A DNA stretch of 64,000 nucleotides from Mycobacterium sp. GA-1199 (GTDB taxonomy: Bacteria; Actinomycetota; Actinomycetes; Mycobacteriales; Mycobacteriaceae), in NCBI RefSeq assembly GCF_001500045.1, contig NZ_LQIX01000009.1, forward strand, positions 1 through 64,000, read 5' to 3'. Of the stretch, positions 10,423-18,801 are shown piece after piece. A program made the position numbers and the translations under genes. Every line of letters begins with the position of its first letter. Position 1 is the first letter of the stretch. The notes beneath the pieces are model-generated. The model saw nothing but the letters and a program-made list of their open reading frames with translations. It was not told the origin of the DNA and ran no database searches.

Positions 10423-11199
10423 ATGGGCAGAACATCCCGCAGCATTGTGAGCATGCCCAGGGGCGGGCCGGACGCCTCCTGGTTAGATAGACGCCTGGCG
10501 ACCGACCGCCTGGAATACCTGGATCGCCACGATGTCGAAGTTGCAAAGCGGAAGGTAATTGAAGCCCTCGACCGAAAAGGACGACGGCGGTTCCTTGGTA
10601 CCTACAAGTTGTGCGCCGAAGCGGCGCTTCGTGAAGTGGCTGACGTCGCCGCGCCCAGGATCCTCGAGCTCGGATGCGGTCTCGGCGGTCTGTCACGCGC
10701 GCTCCTAGAGATGCATCCCACGGCTGAGGTGACGGTTACCGACATCGACCCTGAATTCTTGGCGGTCGTCAGCGCGGAGCTCGGCGACCACCCCCGCGCC
10801 ACAGTGCGACGGATGGACGCTACCGCAATAGATGCCTCCGACGGGCATTATGACCTCGCTGTGTTCGCGTTGTCGTTGCACCATCTACCCCCTGACCGCG
10901 CCGCCCGGGTGTTCGCCGAAGGAACCCGGGCGGCTTCAAAGTTGATGATCACCGACCTTCGCAGGTGGTGGCCACCGGTCCACATGATGGTGTTGGCGCC
11001 GGCTCTCCCAATCATCGGGTTGAGCCCGTTGGCACACGATGGAGTGATCAGTTCGCTACGCTCCTATAGCCGGTCCGCGCTGCGTGCCCTCGCCGAATAC
11101 GCCGATCCAGCGATCGCGGTCGAATTTCGCAACCGGCCATGGGGCACAACGACAGTGGTTGCCCGTCGCACCCGGCAAACAGAGCAAACCACCAGGTAG
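10423..11199 (+). CDS. Class I SAM-dependent methyltransferase
   Basis: A 258-residue methyltransferase with motif I ILELGCGLGGLS (about 85), TVTDIDPEFL as the acidic ribose-binding loop, a DATAID segment and FALSLHHLP at the usual methyltransferase-11 positions. The C-terminal half has a hydrophobic stretch (PVHMMVLAPALPIIGL) that may contact a lipid or a lipophilic substrate. Start is uncertain: ATG 10423 gives the full frame, ATG 10453 is an alternative, and neither has a strong Shine-Dalgarno. It diverges from the ArgG-like gene and converges on the coiled-coil gene. Its target is unknown; proximity suggests it could belong to the same accessory pathway. Confidence 0.8.
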   Translation: MGRTSRSIVSMPRGGPDASWLDRRLATDRLEYLDRHDVEVAKRKVIEALDRKGRRRFLGTYKLCAEAALREVADVAAPRILELGCGLGGLSRALLEMHPTAEVTVTDIDPEFLAVVSAELGDHPRATVRRMDATAIDASDGHYDLAVFALSLHHLPPDRAARVFAEGTRAASKLMITDLRRWWPPVHMMVLAPALPIIGLSPLAHDGVISSLRSYSRSALRALAEYADPAIAVEFRNRPWGTTTVVARRTRQTEQTTR

Positions 11200-11232
11200 G
11201 GTTCGCCTCTAAGGGGTCGCGCGGGCTAGCGC

Positions 11233-12279
11233 TCAATCCAGCTGGCGGAACCGCCTCGCGTTGGTATTCACTTCCTGCCGTAGCCGATTCGCCCACTTCC
11301 GGGCCTCGGCGGCGCGAGCCTGGGCTTCGGCGGCTTTCGCTTGTGCCCACACCTCAGCAGCCTGTGCTTGGGCTTCTATCGCCTCTGCCTGTTCCCTTGC
11401 TTTCGCGGCGCGGGCTTCGGTTTCAGCGGCTTCTGTTCGTGCTCGTGACCATGCCTGGGCTTCGGCGGCACGTGCTTGGGCTTCGGCGGCTTCGGCTTGT
11501 GCCCAAGCTTCGGCGGCGCGTGCTTGGGCTTCGGCGGCTTCGGCTTGTGCCCACACTTCGGCGGCGCGTGCCTGGGCTTCGGCGGCCTCGGCCTGCTTCC
11601 TTGCTTCGGCGGCGCGGGCTTCGCTTTCGGCGGCTTCTGTTCGTGCTCGTGACCATGCCTGGGCTTCGGCCGCGCGTGCTTGGGCTTCGGCGGCCTCGGC
11701 CTGAGCCTGCGCCTCGGCGGCTTGGGCTTCGGGCTCGGCGGCAAGGGCTTGGGCTTCGGTGAGTTTCGCCTGGGCTTGTGCTTCCGCGGCCAACGCCTCG
11801 GCCTCGGCAGCCAGGGCTTCAGCCTCCGCGGCCAGGGCTTGGGCGCCGGTAGCTTCTGCCCTTGCCCTCGTCTCGGCGGCCAGCGCTTCGGCTTCAGCGG
11901 CCTCCGCGCGTACGCGCGCCGTCAACTCCGGCTGCGGCAGATTCAACGCGCTTCGGATCTGTGGTGGATCGATGACTGTGCGCGTCTTCCATTTCCGTTC
12001 ATCGTCCTGGAACCGCGCGTGATGCTGGCCCGGTTCCTGCTGGAGTGCGTAGTACTCGATCACGATCAGAACCACCCCGGCCACCAGCAGCAGGGGCACG
12101 AATAACAGTGGAAGCATGATGACGCCGACCAAAGCGATCACCGTAAGCGGCACCGCGATCACTCCGGCAGCCCAGGGATAGCGCTCGTTGAATCTGAGGA
12201 TGATCGCCCGCGTTGTAAACAACCGCGCAACCCATAAGTGGCGATCCGGCCAACGGATGGCTGTTCTGGAAGACCCCAC
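11233..12279 (-). CDS. Membrane protein with long alanine-rich repeat coiled coil
   Basis: About 348 residues. I prefer GTG 12279 because GGGA lies about six bases upstream; a TTG at 12348 would add 23 residues. Two hydrophobic segments (WAAGVIAVPLTVIALVG and LLFVPLLLVAGVVLIVIEYY, roughly 36-80) anchor the protein. After a ~40-residue polar linker, residues ~115-325 are almost only A, E, Q and R in 16-residue blocks such as WAQAEAAEAQARAAEA, with a 68-residue higher-order duplication (the QAWSRARTEAA blocks). This predicts a long cytoplasmic helix or coiled coil with a short basic tail. No family recognised; a cytoskeletal, spacer or tethering role is only a guess. Confidence 0.7.
   Translation of the reverse strand: MGSSRTAIRWPDRHLWVARLFTTRAIILRFNERYPWAAGVIAVPLTVIALVGVIMLPLLFVPLLLVAGVVLIVIEYYALQQEPGQHHARFQDDERKWKTRTVIDPPQIRSALNLPQPELTARVRAEAAEAEALAAETRARAEATGAQALAAEAEALAAEAEALAAEAQAQAKLTEAQALAAEPEAQAAEAQAQAEAAEAQARAAEAQAWSRARTEAAESEARAAEARKQAEAAEAQARAAEVWAQAEAAEAQARAAEAWAQAEAAEAQARAAEAQAWSRARTEAAETEARAAKAREQAEAIEAQAQAAEVWAQAKAAEAQARAAEARKWANRLRQEVNTNARRFRQLD
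11290..11915. repeat. Tandem coding repeats (about 48-bp units, 204-bp duplication)
   Basis: Near-identical GCTTCGGCGGC-type units recur every 12-48 bp on the plus strand. A 204-bp block is duplicated: the word GTTCGTGCTCGTGACCATGC begins at 11435 and again at 11639. All changes keep the reading frame of the minus-strand coiled-coil gene, so the array expands or contracts by whole heptad-like blocks. Confidence 0.85.
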
Positions 12280-12907
12280 GATCGGTTCCCTTCGCGGAGA
12301 AGGTTGGCATATGCATTGTGACACGTCGGTCTCGCTCTGGGGGCGCAACAGTGAGTGCGTCTCTACCGCCGCAAATTTGCTTCTGCGTAGCGCCGGTCAC
12401 TTCCGAGGCTCAATCGGCACATCCGCGTGTAGTTGACGCTGCTCACCGGCGTTGCCGGTCTCACGCGTGACACACTGCCGCCCTGCCCATCGTTGTTCTT
12501 GGGAAACACATTCGCGTGAAGATGTTTGAAGAAGGGAGCAGTACTCCTCGTAGAGCTCGAATCGGAAGAGAAAGAAATTGCCGTATCGATACCAATAGCT
12601 CCGCGGACCGGTCATGTGCAGACGAGCTCAGCTCTTGCGGATGGGCCTGTGGACGTCGACGCACCTGAACAGAGACGCTTCGACATTCGATCGTGTTGTT
12701 GCTCAATCTGGTTCGTGCCGGCAGCGACGTTCATAAACTCGGCAAGGGGTGAATACGTCTCCGATACCTGAAGCGGCGGCATCGTGCGCGGCGTCGGTTT
12801 GTGGCGCCGTCCCTGCATCGGTGCAAGACCGACCTGAGCCCAACCGTCCGAGGGGAGCGGCCGACAACCGCAGACGTCGCCCTACCACTGCGCGGTAAGT
12901 TGCACCC
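12280..12907. other. 628-bp stretch without a convincing gene
   Basis: Short frames exist on both strands (for example 12526-12771 +, TTG start, and an ATG frame at about 12522 encoding a Cys-containing ~47-mer), but none has a good ribosome binding site, a recognisable motif or mycobacterial third-position bias. The stretch separates the divergent coiled-coil and crotonase genes and must contain their promoters. GC content is lower around 12500-12600. Confidence 0.5.
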
Positions 12908-13711
12908 GTGAGCCAAGACAGGGTTCGAGTGGAAATCAGCGGCACCGGCGTGGCCACCGTGACGATGGTTCGCGCAGACAAGCACAATGCGCTCGACCAC
13001 GCGATGTTCGAAGGCCTCGTCGATGCCGCTGAGCAGGTGGCCCGGAATCCTTCGATCCGTGCGGTCGTGCTGCACGGCGAGGGCAAGAGCTTCTGCTCAG
13101 GCCTGGACGTCGCGAGCTTTGCGGCCCAGGGGGGCGGCACGAACGTACTTTTGGACCGAGACGCCGATCACCCGGCCAACTTCGCCCAGCGCGTGACATA
13201 CGACTGGTCGCTGGTGCCGGCGCCCGTCATCGCCGCGATTCACGGCAACTGCTTCGGCGGCGGTCTGCAGATCGCGTTGGGTGCAGACATCCGAATAGCG
13301 GCTCCCGACGCGAAGTTGTCCATCATGGAAATCAAGTGGGGCCTCGTTCCCGACATGGGTATCACGCAGACGCTGCCGCGGCTGACACCGATCGACGTCG
13401 CCAAGGAGCTGACGTTCACCGGTCGCGTCGTCTCTGGCAGTGAGGCGTCGGAGTTCGGTTTGGTCACCCGAACCGCGGAGGATCCACTCGCTGCCGCGTT
13501 GGCACTTGCCGGTGATATCGCGCAGAGATCTCCGGATGCCGTGCGCGCCGCCAAGCGCCTTTACAACGAGACCTGGGTCAGTGATGACGCCGCGGTGGCG
13601 TTGTCGCGTGAATCCCAGTTGCAGACCGAACTGCTCGGCAAGCCCAATCAGATCGCGGCTGTCAGGGCCGGGATGTCAGGGGAGCAGCCCGTCTTCACCG
13701 ATCCTGAGTAG
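12908..13711 (+). CDS. Enoyl-CoA hydratase/isomerase (crotonase) family protein
   Basis: A 267-residue crotonase. The oxyanion-hole regions are SFCSGLDVAS (about 61-70) and HGNCFGGGLQIALGADIRIA (about 114-133). The position that carries a catalytic Glu in hydratases (GLVPE) reads GLVPDMG, so the activity could be isomerase- or hydrolase-like. GTG start at 12908; only a weak Shine-Dalgarno. It stands alone between a non-coding stretch and the HtrA-like gene. Mycobacteria carry many EchA paralogues and I cannot assign a number. Confidence 0.9.
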   Translation: MSQDRVRVEISGTGVATVTMVRADKHNALDHAMFEGLVDAAEQVARNPSIRAVVLHGEGKSFCSGLDVASFAAQGGGTNVLLDRDADHPANFAQRVTYDWSLVPAPVIAAIHGNCFGGGLQIALGADIRIAAPDAKLSIMEIKWGLVPDMGITQTLPRLTPIDVAKELTFTGRVVSGSEASEFGLVTRTAEDPLAAALALAGDIAQRSPDAVRAAKRLYNETWVSDDAAVALSRESQLQTELLGKPNQIAAVRAGMSGEQPVFTDPE

Positions 13712-13769
13712 AACCCTTGCCGGCGGTGTGGTGATCACAATTCGATCTCTCGGAATTTGTTGAGTCAGT

Positions 13770-13791
13770 TCTCAGTCCACTCTCAGTCAAC
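13770..13791 (+). promoter_or_regulatory. Tandem 11-bp direct repeat upstream of HtrA-like protease
   Basis: TCTCAGTCCAC is followed immediately by TCTCAGTCAAC, 62 bp upstream of the protease ATG. Two direct repeats one helical turn apart are typical of OmpR-family response regulator sites, and MprA is known to control pepD-type proteases through loosely conserved direct repeats. The match to MprA is inference. Confidence 0.4.
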
Positions 13792-13853
13792 ACAGGGACC
13801 GTGTGCTGAGGCCATGTGGGCTGATCAACATTCCAGAAAGAGAACGAACGCAA

Positions 13854-15161
13854 ATGACCAACTCTCCGCGGTATACCACGGACCAGTCCGCGGGTTCGGC
13901 TGCGGCACAGTCGTATCTGCACTACCAGGCTCACATCCCCTCACATCTGCGCTATGAGTGGCGTTACGGCCAGCCGCCACCCTTTGACCTGAATCACCCT
14001 GCGCAGCAAGCTGATACCGCTCCGATTCCCAGGATCCAACTGAAGAAGTCCCGTCGCGGCCTAGTCGTCGCCGGCGCCGTCGTTTGCGCGGTGGTCGGCG
14101 GTGGGGTCGGTGCCGCCGTCGTGGGCGTCGACGGGCGTACGCATCACGCGACCGCCGCCCAGACACCCATCGGTGCTGCGCCCCTCACGCCACGTGCGGC
14201 CGCCGCTGCGCCCGCGGGCACGGTGGAGGAGGTGGCGGCCCGGGTGCTGCCGAGCGTCGTCCAGTTGAAGATCGACTTGGGTGGTGAGGGCCCTTCGGGT
14301 TCGGGGATCGTGTTGAGCGACGACGGTCTCATCCTCACCAACAACCACGTCGTGGCTGCCGTGGCCGGCAGCGATGGGGAAGTGTTTCCCAGCTCGCGCC
14401 GTGGCGGGCCGACGGCCACCGTGGCCTTCTCGGACGGCAGAACCGCACCGTTCAGTGTTGTCGGCACCGACCCATCGGGCGACCTCGCCGTCGTTCGCGC
14501 CGAGGGAGTTTCCGGTTTGACGCCCATCACCATGGGATCGTCGGCGGATGTGAAGGTCGGCGAACAAGTCGTCGCGATCGGCTCGCCCCTCGGCTTGCAG
14601 GGCACGGTGACGACGGGCATCGTCAGCGCGCTGAACCGGCCGGTGTCCGCCGGCGGTGATGCGGGTGGAGACGTCACTGTCCTCAACGCCATCCAGACAG
14701 ATGCTGCTGTGAACCCCGGCAACTCCGGCGGCGCACTGGTGAACATGCGTGGCGAGCTGATCGGTGTGAACTCCGCAATCGCGAGCATGGGCAGCGGTTC
14801 GGGCGGCCCGAGCGGTTCTATCGGGCTGGGCTTCGCGATCCCCTCCGATCAGGCCAAGCGTGTCGCCCACGAACTGGTCACGACGGGCTCCGCGAGTCAT
14901 GGTGCGCTCGGTGTGAAGCTCGGTAGTGAAGCGACCAAGGCCGGCGGCGCAGTCGTCGCCGTCGTCAAAGGTGGCCCCGCATCCGCCGCTGGGCTGCCAA
15001 GCGAAGCAGTGATCACCAAGGTCGACAATCAGCCGATCGACGGCCCTGAGGCGCTCGTGGCGGCGATCCGCTCGCGCGCCCCAGGTGACAGCGTTTCTGT
15101 CACCTATCTCGATGACTCGGGGGCTGCTCAGACCACGCAGGTCACGCTGGGCGAAGCATAG
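13854..15161 (+). CDS. HtrA/DegP-like serine protease with PDZ domain (PepD-like)
   Basis: A 435-residue membrane-anchored S1C protease. Order: ~75-residue cytoplasmic N-terminus ending in KKSRRG, one membrane helix (LVVAGAVVCAVVGGGVGAAVVGV), a trypsin-like domain with the catalytic His in TNNHVV, Asp in SGDLAVVR and Ser in NPGNSGGAL, and a C-terminal PDZ domain (LGVKLGSEA ... PASAAGLPSEAVI). The active domain faces outside and should act in envelope protein quality control. The ATG at 13854 is preferred to the upstream in-frame codon at 13803 because the family starts near the M-T-N-S segment. It is not beside mprAB here, so it may be a paralogue of the pepD at that locus. The next gene is convergent, 7 bp away. 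Confidence 0.92.
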   Translation: MTNSPRYTTDQSAGSAAAQSYLHYQAHIPSHLRYEWRYGQPPPFDLNHPAQQADTAPIPRIQLKKSRRGLVVAGAVVCAVVGGGVGAAVVGVDGRTHHATAAQTPIGAAPLTPRAAAAAPAGTVEEVAARVLPSVVQLKIDLGGEGPSGSGIVLSDDGLILTNNHVVAAVAGSDGEVFPSSRRGGPTATVAFSDGRTAPFSVVGTDPSGDLAVVRAEGVSGLTPITMGSSADVKVGEQVVAIGSPLGLQGTVTTGIVSALNRPVSAGGDAGGDVTVLNAIQTDAAVNPGNSGGALVNMRGELIGVNSAIASMGSGSGGPSGSIGLGFAIPSDQAKRVAHELVTTGSASHGALGVKLGSEATKAGGAVVAVVKGGPASAAGLPSEAVITKVDNQPIDGPEALVAAIRSRAPGDSVSVTYLDDSGAAQTTQVTLGEA

Positions 15162-15168
15162 AGGCCGC

Positions 15169-16827
15169 TTATTGAACCGGCCGCAGAACCACCACTCCAG
15201 GAACGGTCCGGACGTAGTCGAACAGCGGGGTGTCGACGACCTTGTCGTCGCCCGGAAGCGATGAGGCGTTCCGGAATACCGGTCCGTGCGGCGTGTCGAC
15301 GTAAACGCCGACGTGCGTGACGTCGAGGCCGCCGTCTTCGGCATACGCTCCGATGTAGTCGCCGGTTCGCAGTCCGCTCACCACGCCGTTGTCGAATTGC
15401 GCACTCGGTATGTAGGACATTGTTCGGGGGACGACCGGCAACCCGGGCAGGTACATACCGCCGGAGTCCTTCTGGTTCAAGTTCTTCTGAACCTGAATCG
15501 CATTGGCGCTCAAGCCGGCAGTGATGTCGGTCGCGACCGCCGGCGTCGCCACCGCCCATTCGGTGAAGAAGTGTTTCCGGTTCGCGAAGTTCACGACGCC
15601 GTCCCTGTAGCGGACCTCGCGCAGCGCGGCGATGAACTCGTCGCGGTTGCCCGCGCGCTTCAGTGCCTCGACGTAGTCCGCATAGGTGAAGCAGTCCACC
15701 TTCGACAGTTCGACCACCAGCTGCTCGGGCTCGCTCACCGACCCGACGAGAGTGAGTGCGCCATAAGGGGTCCCGAGAAATGCGCGTGAAATGACCTCGG
15801 CTCGTTCCGGTGGTGCGGCACCGTTCCTGACCGCCAGCAGCCGCTCGAGGATCTGCGCGCTCTGCTCCGAGATCTGTACGTCGGGCGCTGGTTTCTCCGT
15901 TGAGGCAAGGTAATTGACGGCGAGAATGGGAGTCGCCTCGGCGTAGCCCACCGGCAGCAACACGTCACCGGCGGTGGACAGGTAGTAGACCTCCCATCGG
16001 TGATAGGTGTCGAAGCCGGCAGGGTCGGCGGCCATGACCGCGGCGTAGTCGTGGATCGCCCGCACGTAGTTGTTGGAGTTGTTGTAGCGGTACAGCGCGT
16101 AGTCACGGTCTCGCGTGAAACCGTTGGCCGACAGGTAACGTCCCGCCGCCATGATGCTGTCACGAGGCGAGTGAATATCCCCGCCCGCGCCGAAAGCGGC
16201 GAACGTCGAGGGCATGAACTGCATCGGTCCTTGCGCACCCGCCGTGCTCACCCCGGCGACGCGTCCGAAGGCGGTCTCGACGAGATTGATCGCCGCCAGA
16301 TAGTGCCAGGGCACACCGAACTCGGATTCCGCTTCGCGGTAGTAGGTCATCAGCTCGTCCACCGGCGTGGGCGGAACGATCCGCCACGCGGGCAGCGTGT
16401 CCTTCGGCCGGCTCATCACGCCGAGTTCACGCCGCGCGTGGACATTGTGGTCGTAGATCTTCACCAGCTCCGGCGGAATCCGCGGACGCACGATCGGGTC
16501 CCACTCGGGGTGACGTCCGATGGCTCGATACGCCAGCTGCTGGCGCTGCGCCGCCGCGTTCTTCAGCGCTTCGCTCGACGACGGGTCCCACAGCGCTCGT
16601 TCGTCGGCGACCAGATCGTCGGCGATGCGGAGTGGATCCGAGGCCAACTCTCGGCGGGGTGGCTCGGCTGCGGGTAGCGGGGCCGCGGCTGCGGGCGCCG
16701 CTGACGTCGCGGGAGGTGCTTCCTGCTTCCCTGAATCCGAGCACCCCATGAGGACGAACAAGATCATCCCGACGCTCGCGGCCGCAGCGATCCTGGCGGC
16801 GTCCCGGCGCCGTGTACCGGCATTCAT
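15169..16827 (-). CDS. Lipoprotein: lytic transglycosylase fused to DUF1460 amidase-like domain
   Basis: A 552-residue predicted lipoprotein: signal segment with lipobox LMGC (Cys28), a Pro/Ala linker, an SLT/MltB-type lytic transglycosylase domain (about 150-300; INLVETAFGR with the catalytic Glu, GAQGPMQFMPSTF, YNNSNNYVRAI), then a DUF1460 domain (about 340-550) of the NlpC/P60 superfamily with likely nucleophile in VDCFTYADY and His in DVTHVGVYV. The first half would cleave the glycan strand at MurNAc-GlcNAc; the second would cut MurNAc-L-Ala or a stem-peptide bond. The fusion suggests one enzyme handling both parts of peptidoglycan turnover. Transcribed against the protease gene. Confidence 0.88.
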   Translation of the reverse strand: MNAGTRRRDAARIAAAASVGMILFVLMGCSDSGKQEAPPATSAAPAAAAPLPAAEPPRRELASDPLRIADDLVADERALWDPSSSEALKNAAAQRQQLAYRAIGRHPEWDPIVRPRIPPELVKIYDHNVHARRELGVMSRPKDTLPAWRIVPPTPVDELMTYYREAESEFGVPWHYLAAINLVETAFGRVAGVSTAGAQGPMQFMPSTFAAFGAGGDIHSPRDSIMAAGRYLSANGFTRDRDYALYRYNNSNNYVRAIHDYAAVMAADPAGFDTYHRWEVYYLSTAGDVLLPVGYAEATPILAVNYLASTEKPAPDVQISEQSAQILERLLAVRNGAAPPERAEVISRAFLGTPYGALTLVGSVSEPEQLVVELSKVDCFTYADYVEALKRAGNRDEFIAALREVRYRDGVVNFANRKHFFTEWAVATPAVATDITAGLSANAIQVQKNLNQKDSGGMYLPGLPVVPRTMSYIPSAQFDNGVVSGLRTGDYIGAYAEDGGLDVTHVGVYVDTPHGPVFRNASSLPGDDKVVDTPLFDYVRTVPGVVVLRPVQ

Positions 16828-16868
16828 TGCCGTCGGAGTCTAGCGCCGCCGCCCAACCCGCCGGTGGA

Positions 16869-17168
16869 TCACGCTTGCTTGGGCTCCGGGCAAAGGTACA
16901 GCCGAGCCCCGGCCACGATGAAGTTCGACAGCGTTTCATCCTTCGTCGCGATGTCCAACTTCTCGGCCACCGCGGTCGAGTCGGCGCCGCGTGCGAACTG
17001 AGCGCACGCGTCCCGGGCGAGGGTGGTCAGTGTGGTGCAGTCACCCCTGTATCCCACCGAGGTGATGCTGCGGCAGAGGTCGTCCTCGGGCGATGCGGCA
17101 GCCTGCGGTGCCGCCATCATCAGGCCCACCACTGCCATCGAAAGCGCTGTGAGCGCACGCGTAGTCAT
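16869..17168 (-). CDS. Secreted DUF732-family protein
   Basis: A 99-residue protein with a cleavable signal peptide (LSMAVVGLMMAAPQAAA-S) and a mature ~75-residue DUF732 domain, with four cysteines (DLCRS, GDCTT, DACAQ, YLCPE) likely forming two disulfides. DUF732 proteins are small exported helical proteins abundant in mycobacteria with no established function. Downstream of it, 41 bp away, starts the transglycosylase gene in the same direction, so the two may share a transcript. Confidence 0.85.
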   Translation of the reverse strand: MTTRALTALSMAVVGLMMAAPQAAASPEDDLCRSITSVGYRGDCTTLTTLARDACAQFARGADSTAVAEKLDIATKDETLSNFIVAGARLYLCPEPKQA

Positions 17169-17301
17169 GTCAGGTCCTTCCTAGCGCTCGACTACCCGCT
17201 TTGGCTCCCGGCTCGCAGGATCGCACGCAGATCGAGATCGCGGCGTTACCAACACCGGGATAGCTGCTCGGCGTCACCGGCGTGGTGACACACTCTCGAC
17301 C

Positions 17302-18582
17302 ATGGCGTGGGATTTCAGCACCGAACCGGAATTTCAATCCAAGCTCGACTGGGTCAGGCAGTTCTGCGAAGAGAAGGTCGAGCCTCTCGACCACGTCTTC
17401 CCGTACGCGGTGCGCTCACCCGATCCGGCGGTCAAGGCTTACGTCCGCGAGCTTCAGCAGGAGGTCAAGGACCAGGGCCTGTGGGCGATCTTCCTCGACA
17501 AGGACCTCGGCGGCCCCGGCTTCGGGCAGCTCAAGCTCGGCCTGCTCAACGAGGTCATCGGCCGCTACTCCGGCGCCCCGCACATGTTCGGCGCGTCGGC
17601 ACCGGACACGGGCAACATGGAGATGCTCGCCGCGTACGGCACCGAGGAACAAAAGGAGCGGTGGCTCAAACCGCTGCTCAATCAGGACATGTTCTCGGCC
17701 TACTCGATGACCGAACCGCAGGGCGGCAGCGACCCCAACCTCTTCAAGACCCACGCCGTGCGCGACGGCGACGAATGGGTGATCAACGGCGAGAAGTGGT
17801 TCACCTCGGCCGGTCGCGTCGCGGACATCCTGTTCGTGATGTGCACCAACGGGATGTTCGTCGTCCCGCGCAAGACGCCCGGCGTGGAGATCATGCCCGA
17901 GCCGCGCAACCACAACCACATCAAGTATCGCGACGTTCGGGTGCCGCTCGATCATCTGCTCGGTCCGGAGAACGGCGCAAAAGTGTTGGCGCAGAGGCGT
18001 CTTGGCGGCGGTCGCATCCATCACGCCATGCGCACGATCGCGCAGTGCAACCTGGCGTTCGACATGATGTGCGAGCGCGCGCTCAGCCGTGAATCGCACG
18101 GCAAGATCATCTCCGAACACCAGATGGTGCAGGAGAAGATCGCCGAGTCCTACGCGATGATCAAGATGCTGCGCCTGTTCGTCCTCGAGACGGCGTGGAA
18201 AATCGACAACACCTCGACGCAGGAGGCGCGCACCGAGATCGCGGCGGTGAAGTTCACGATGGCGAAGGTCCTGCGGGAGGTGTCGTTCAACGCGCTGCAC
18301 ATCCTCGGATCGCTGGGCACCACCGACCTCACCCCGATCCAGGCGATGTACGCCGCGGCCCCGACGATGGGTATCGCCGACGGCGTCGACGAGGTGCACA
18401 AGGCGACCGTCGCGCGCCGCGTGCTGCGCGACTATCAACCGCACGAGGGCGACTTCCCCACAGAGTTCCTGCCTTACAAGCGGGAGCAGGCGCGCCAGAA
18501 GATGCAACCCGTCCTCGACGCGCGCCCTGACCTTGCGGCCGCCGCCGAGGCGTATCAGAAATACCTGTCGCGGCGCCGCTGA
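17302..18582 (+). CDS. Acyl-CoA dehydrogenase (FadE family)
   Basis: A 426-residue flavoenzyme that introduces the alpha-beta double bond in an acyl-CoA. The N-terminal helical domain is followed by the beta domain with YSMTEPQGGSDP (FAD and substrate contacts, about 133-145) and WVINGEKWFTSAG, then the C-terminal helical domain with QMVQEKIAES and a GIADGVDEVHKATVARRVLR tail that carries the usual FAD-adenine contacts. Length fits the ~400-430 residue group with a slightly extended C-terminus. It stands alone, followed 27 bp later by a small membrane protein. Natural chain length or substrate cannot be read from sequence. Confidence 0.93.
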   Translation: MAWDFSTEPEFQSKLDWVRQFCEEKVEPLDHVFPYAVRSPDPAVKAYVRELQQEVKDQGLWAIFLDKDLGGPGFGQLKLGLLNEVIGRYSGAPHMFGASAPDTGNMEMLAAYGTEEQKERWLKPLLNQDMFSAYSMTEPQGGSDPNLFKTHAVRDGDEWVINGEKWFTSAGRVADILFVMCTNGMFVVPRKTPGVEIMPEPRNHNHIKYRDVRVPLDHLLGPENGAKVLAQRRLGGGRIHHAMRTIAQCNLAFDMMCERALSRESHGKIISEHQMVQEKIAESYAMIKMLRLFVLETAWKIDNTSTQEARTEIAAVKFTMAKVLREVSFNALHILGSLGTTDLTPIQAMYAAAPTMGIADGVDEVHKATVARRVLRDYQPHEGDFPTEFLPYKREQARQKMQPVLDARPDLAAAAEAYQKYLSRRR

Positions 18583-18609
18583 CCGCGGGTGCTCGCCTAG
18601 GGTGAAGGC

Positions 18610-18798
18610 ATGCGGTTCGCCATCGCCCTGCTCGGAGTGATCGTCGCGTTGTTCGGCCTGCTGTTCACCCTCCAGGGTTTCGGCGTGGTCGGCGGCAGCC
18701 CGATGAGCAACACCACCACCTGGTCGATCCTCGGTCCGATCATCGCGCTGATCGGCATCGCGCTGGCCGTCGGCGGCCTTCGCCGCCGCAAGCCCTGA
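18610..18798 (+). CDS. Small two-helix membrane protein
   Basis: A 62-residue protein with two hydrophobic helices (IALLGVIVALFGLLFTLQGFG and SILGPIIALIGIALAVGG) joined by a short polar loop and ending in RRRKP, so both termini are probably cytoplasmic. The ATG follows GGTGAAGGC. Similar small proteins of unknown function are common downstream of metabolic genes in mycobacteria. Its stop is 3 bp from the stop of the convergent TetR gene. Confidence 0.75.
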   Translation: MRFAIALLGVIVALFGLLFTLQGFGVVGGSPMSNTTTWSILGPIIALIGIALAVGGLRRRKP

Positions 18799-18801
18799 CG
18801 T

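Noticed and set aside
12526..12771. 81-codon frame with KKGAVLLVELESEEKE start
   Set aside because: TTG start without a good ribosome site, and the C-terminal half lacks protein-like composition.
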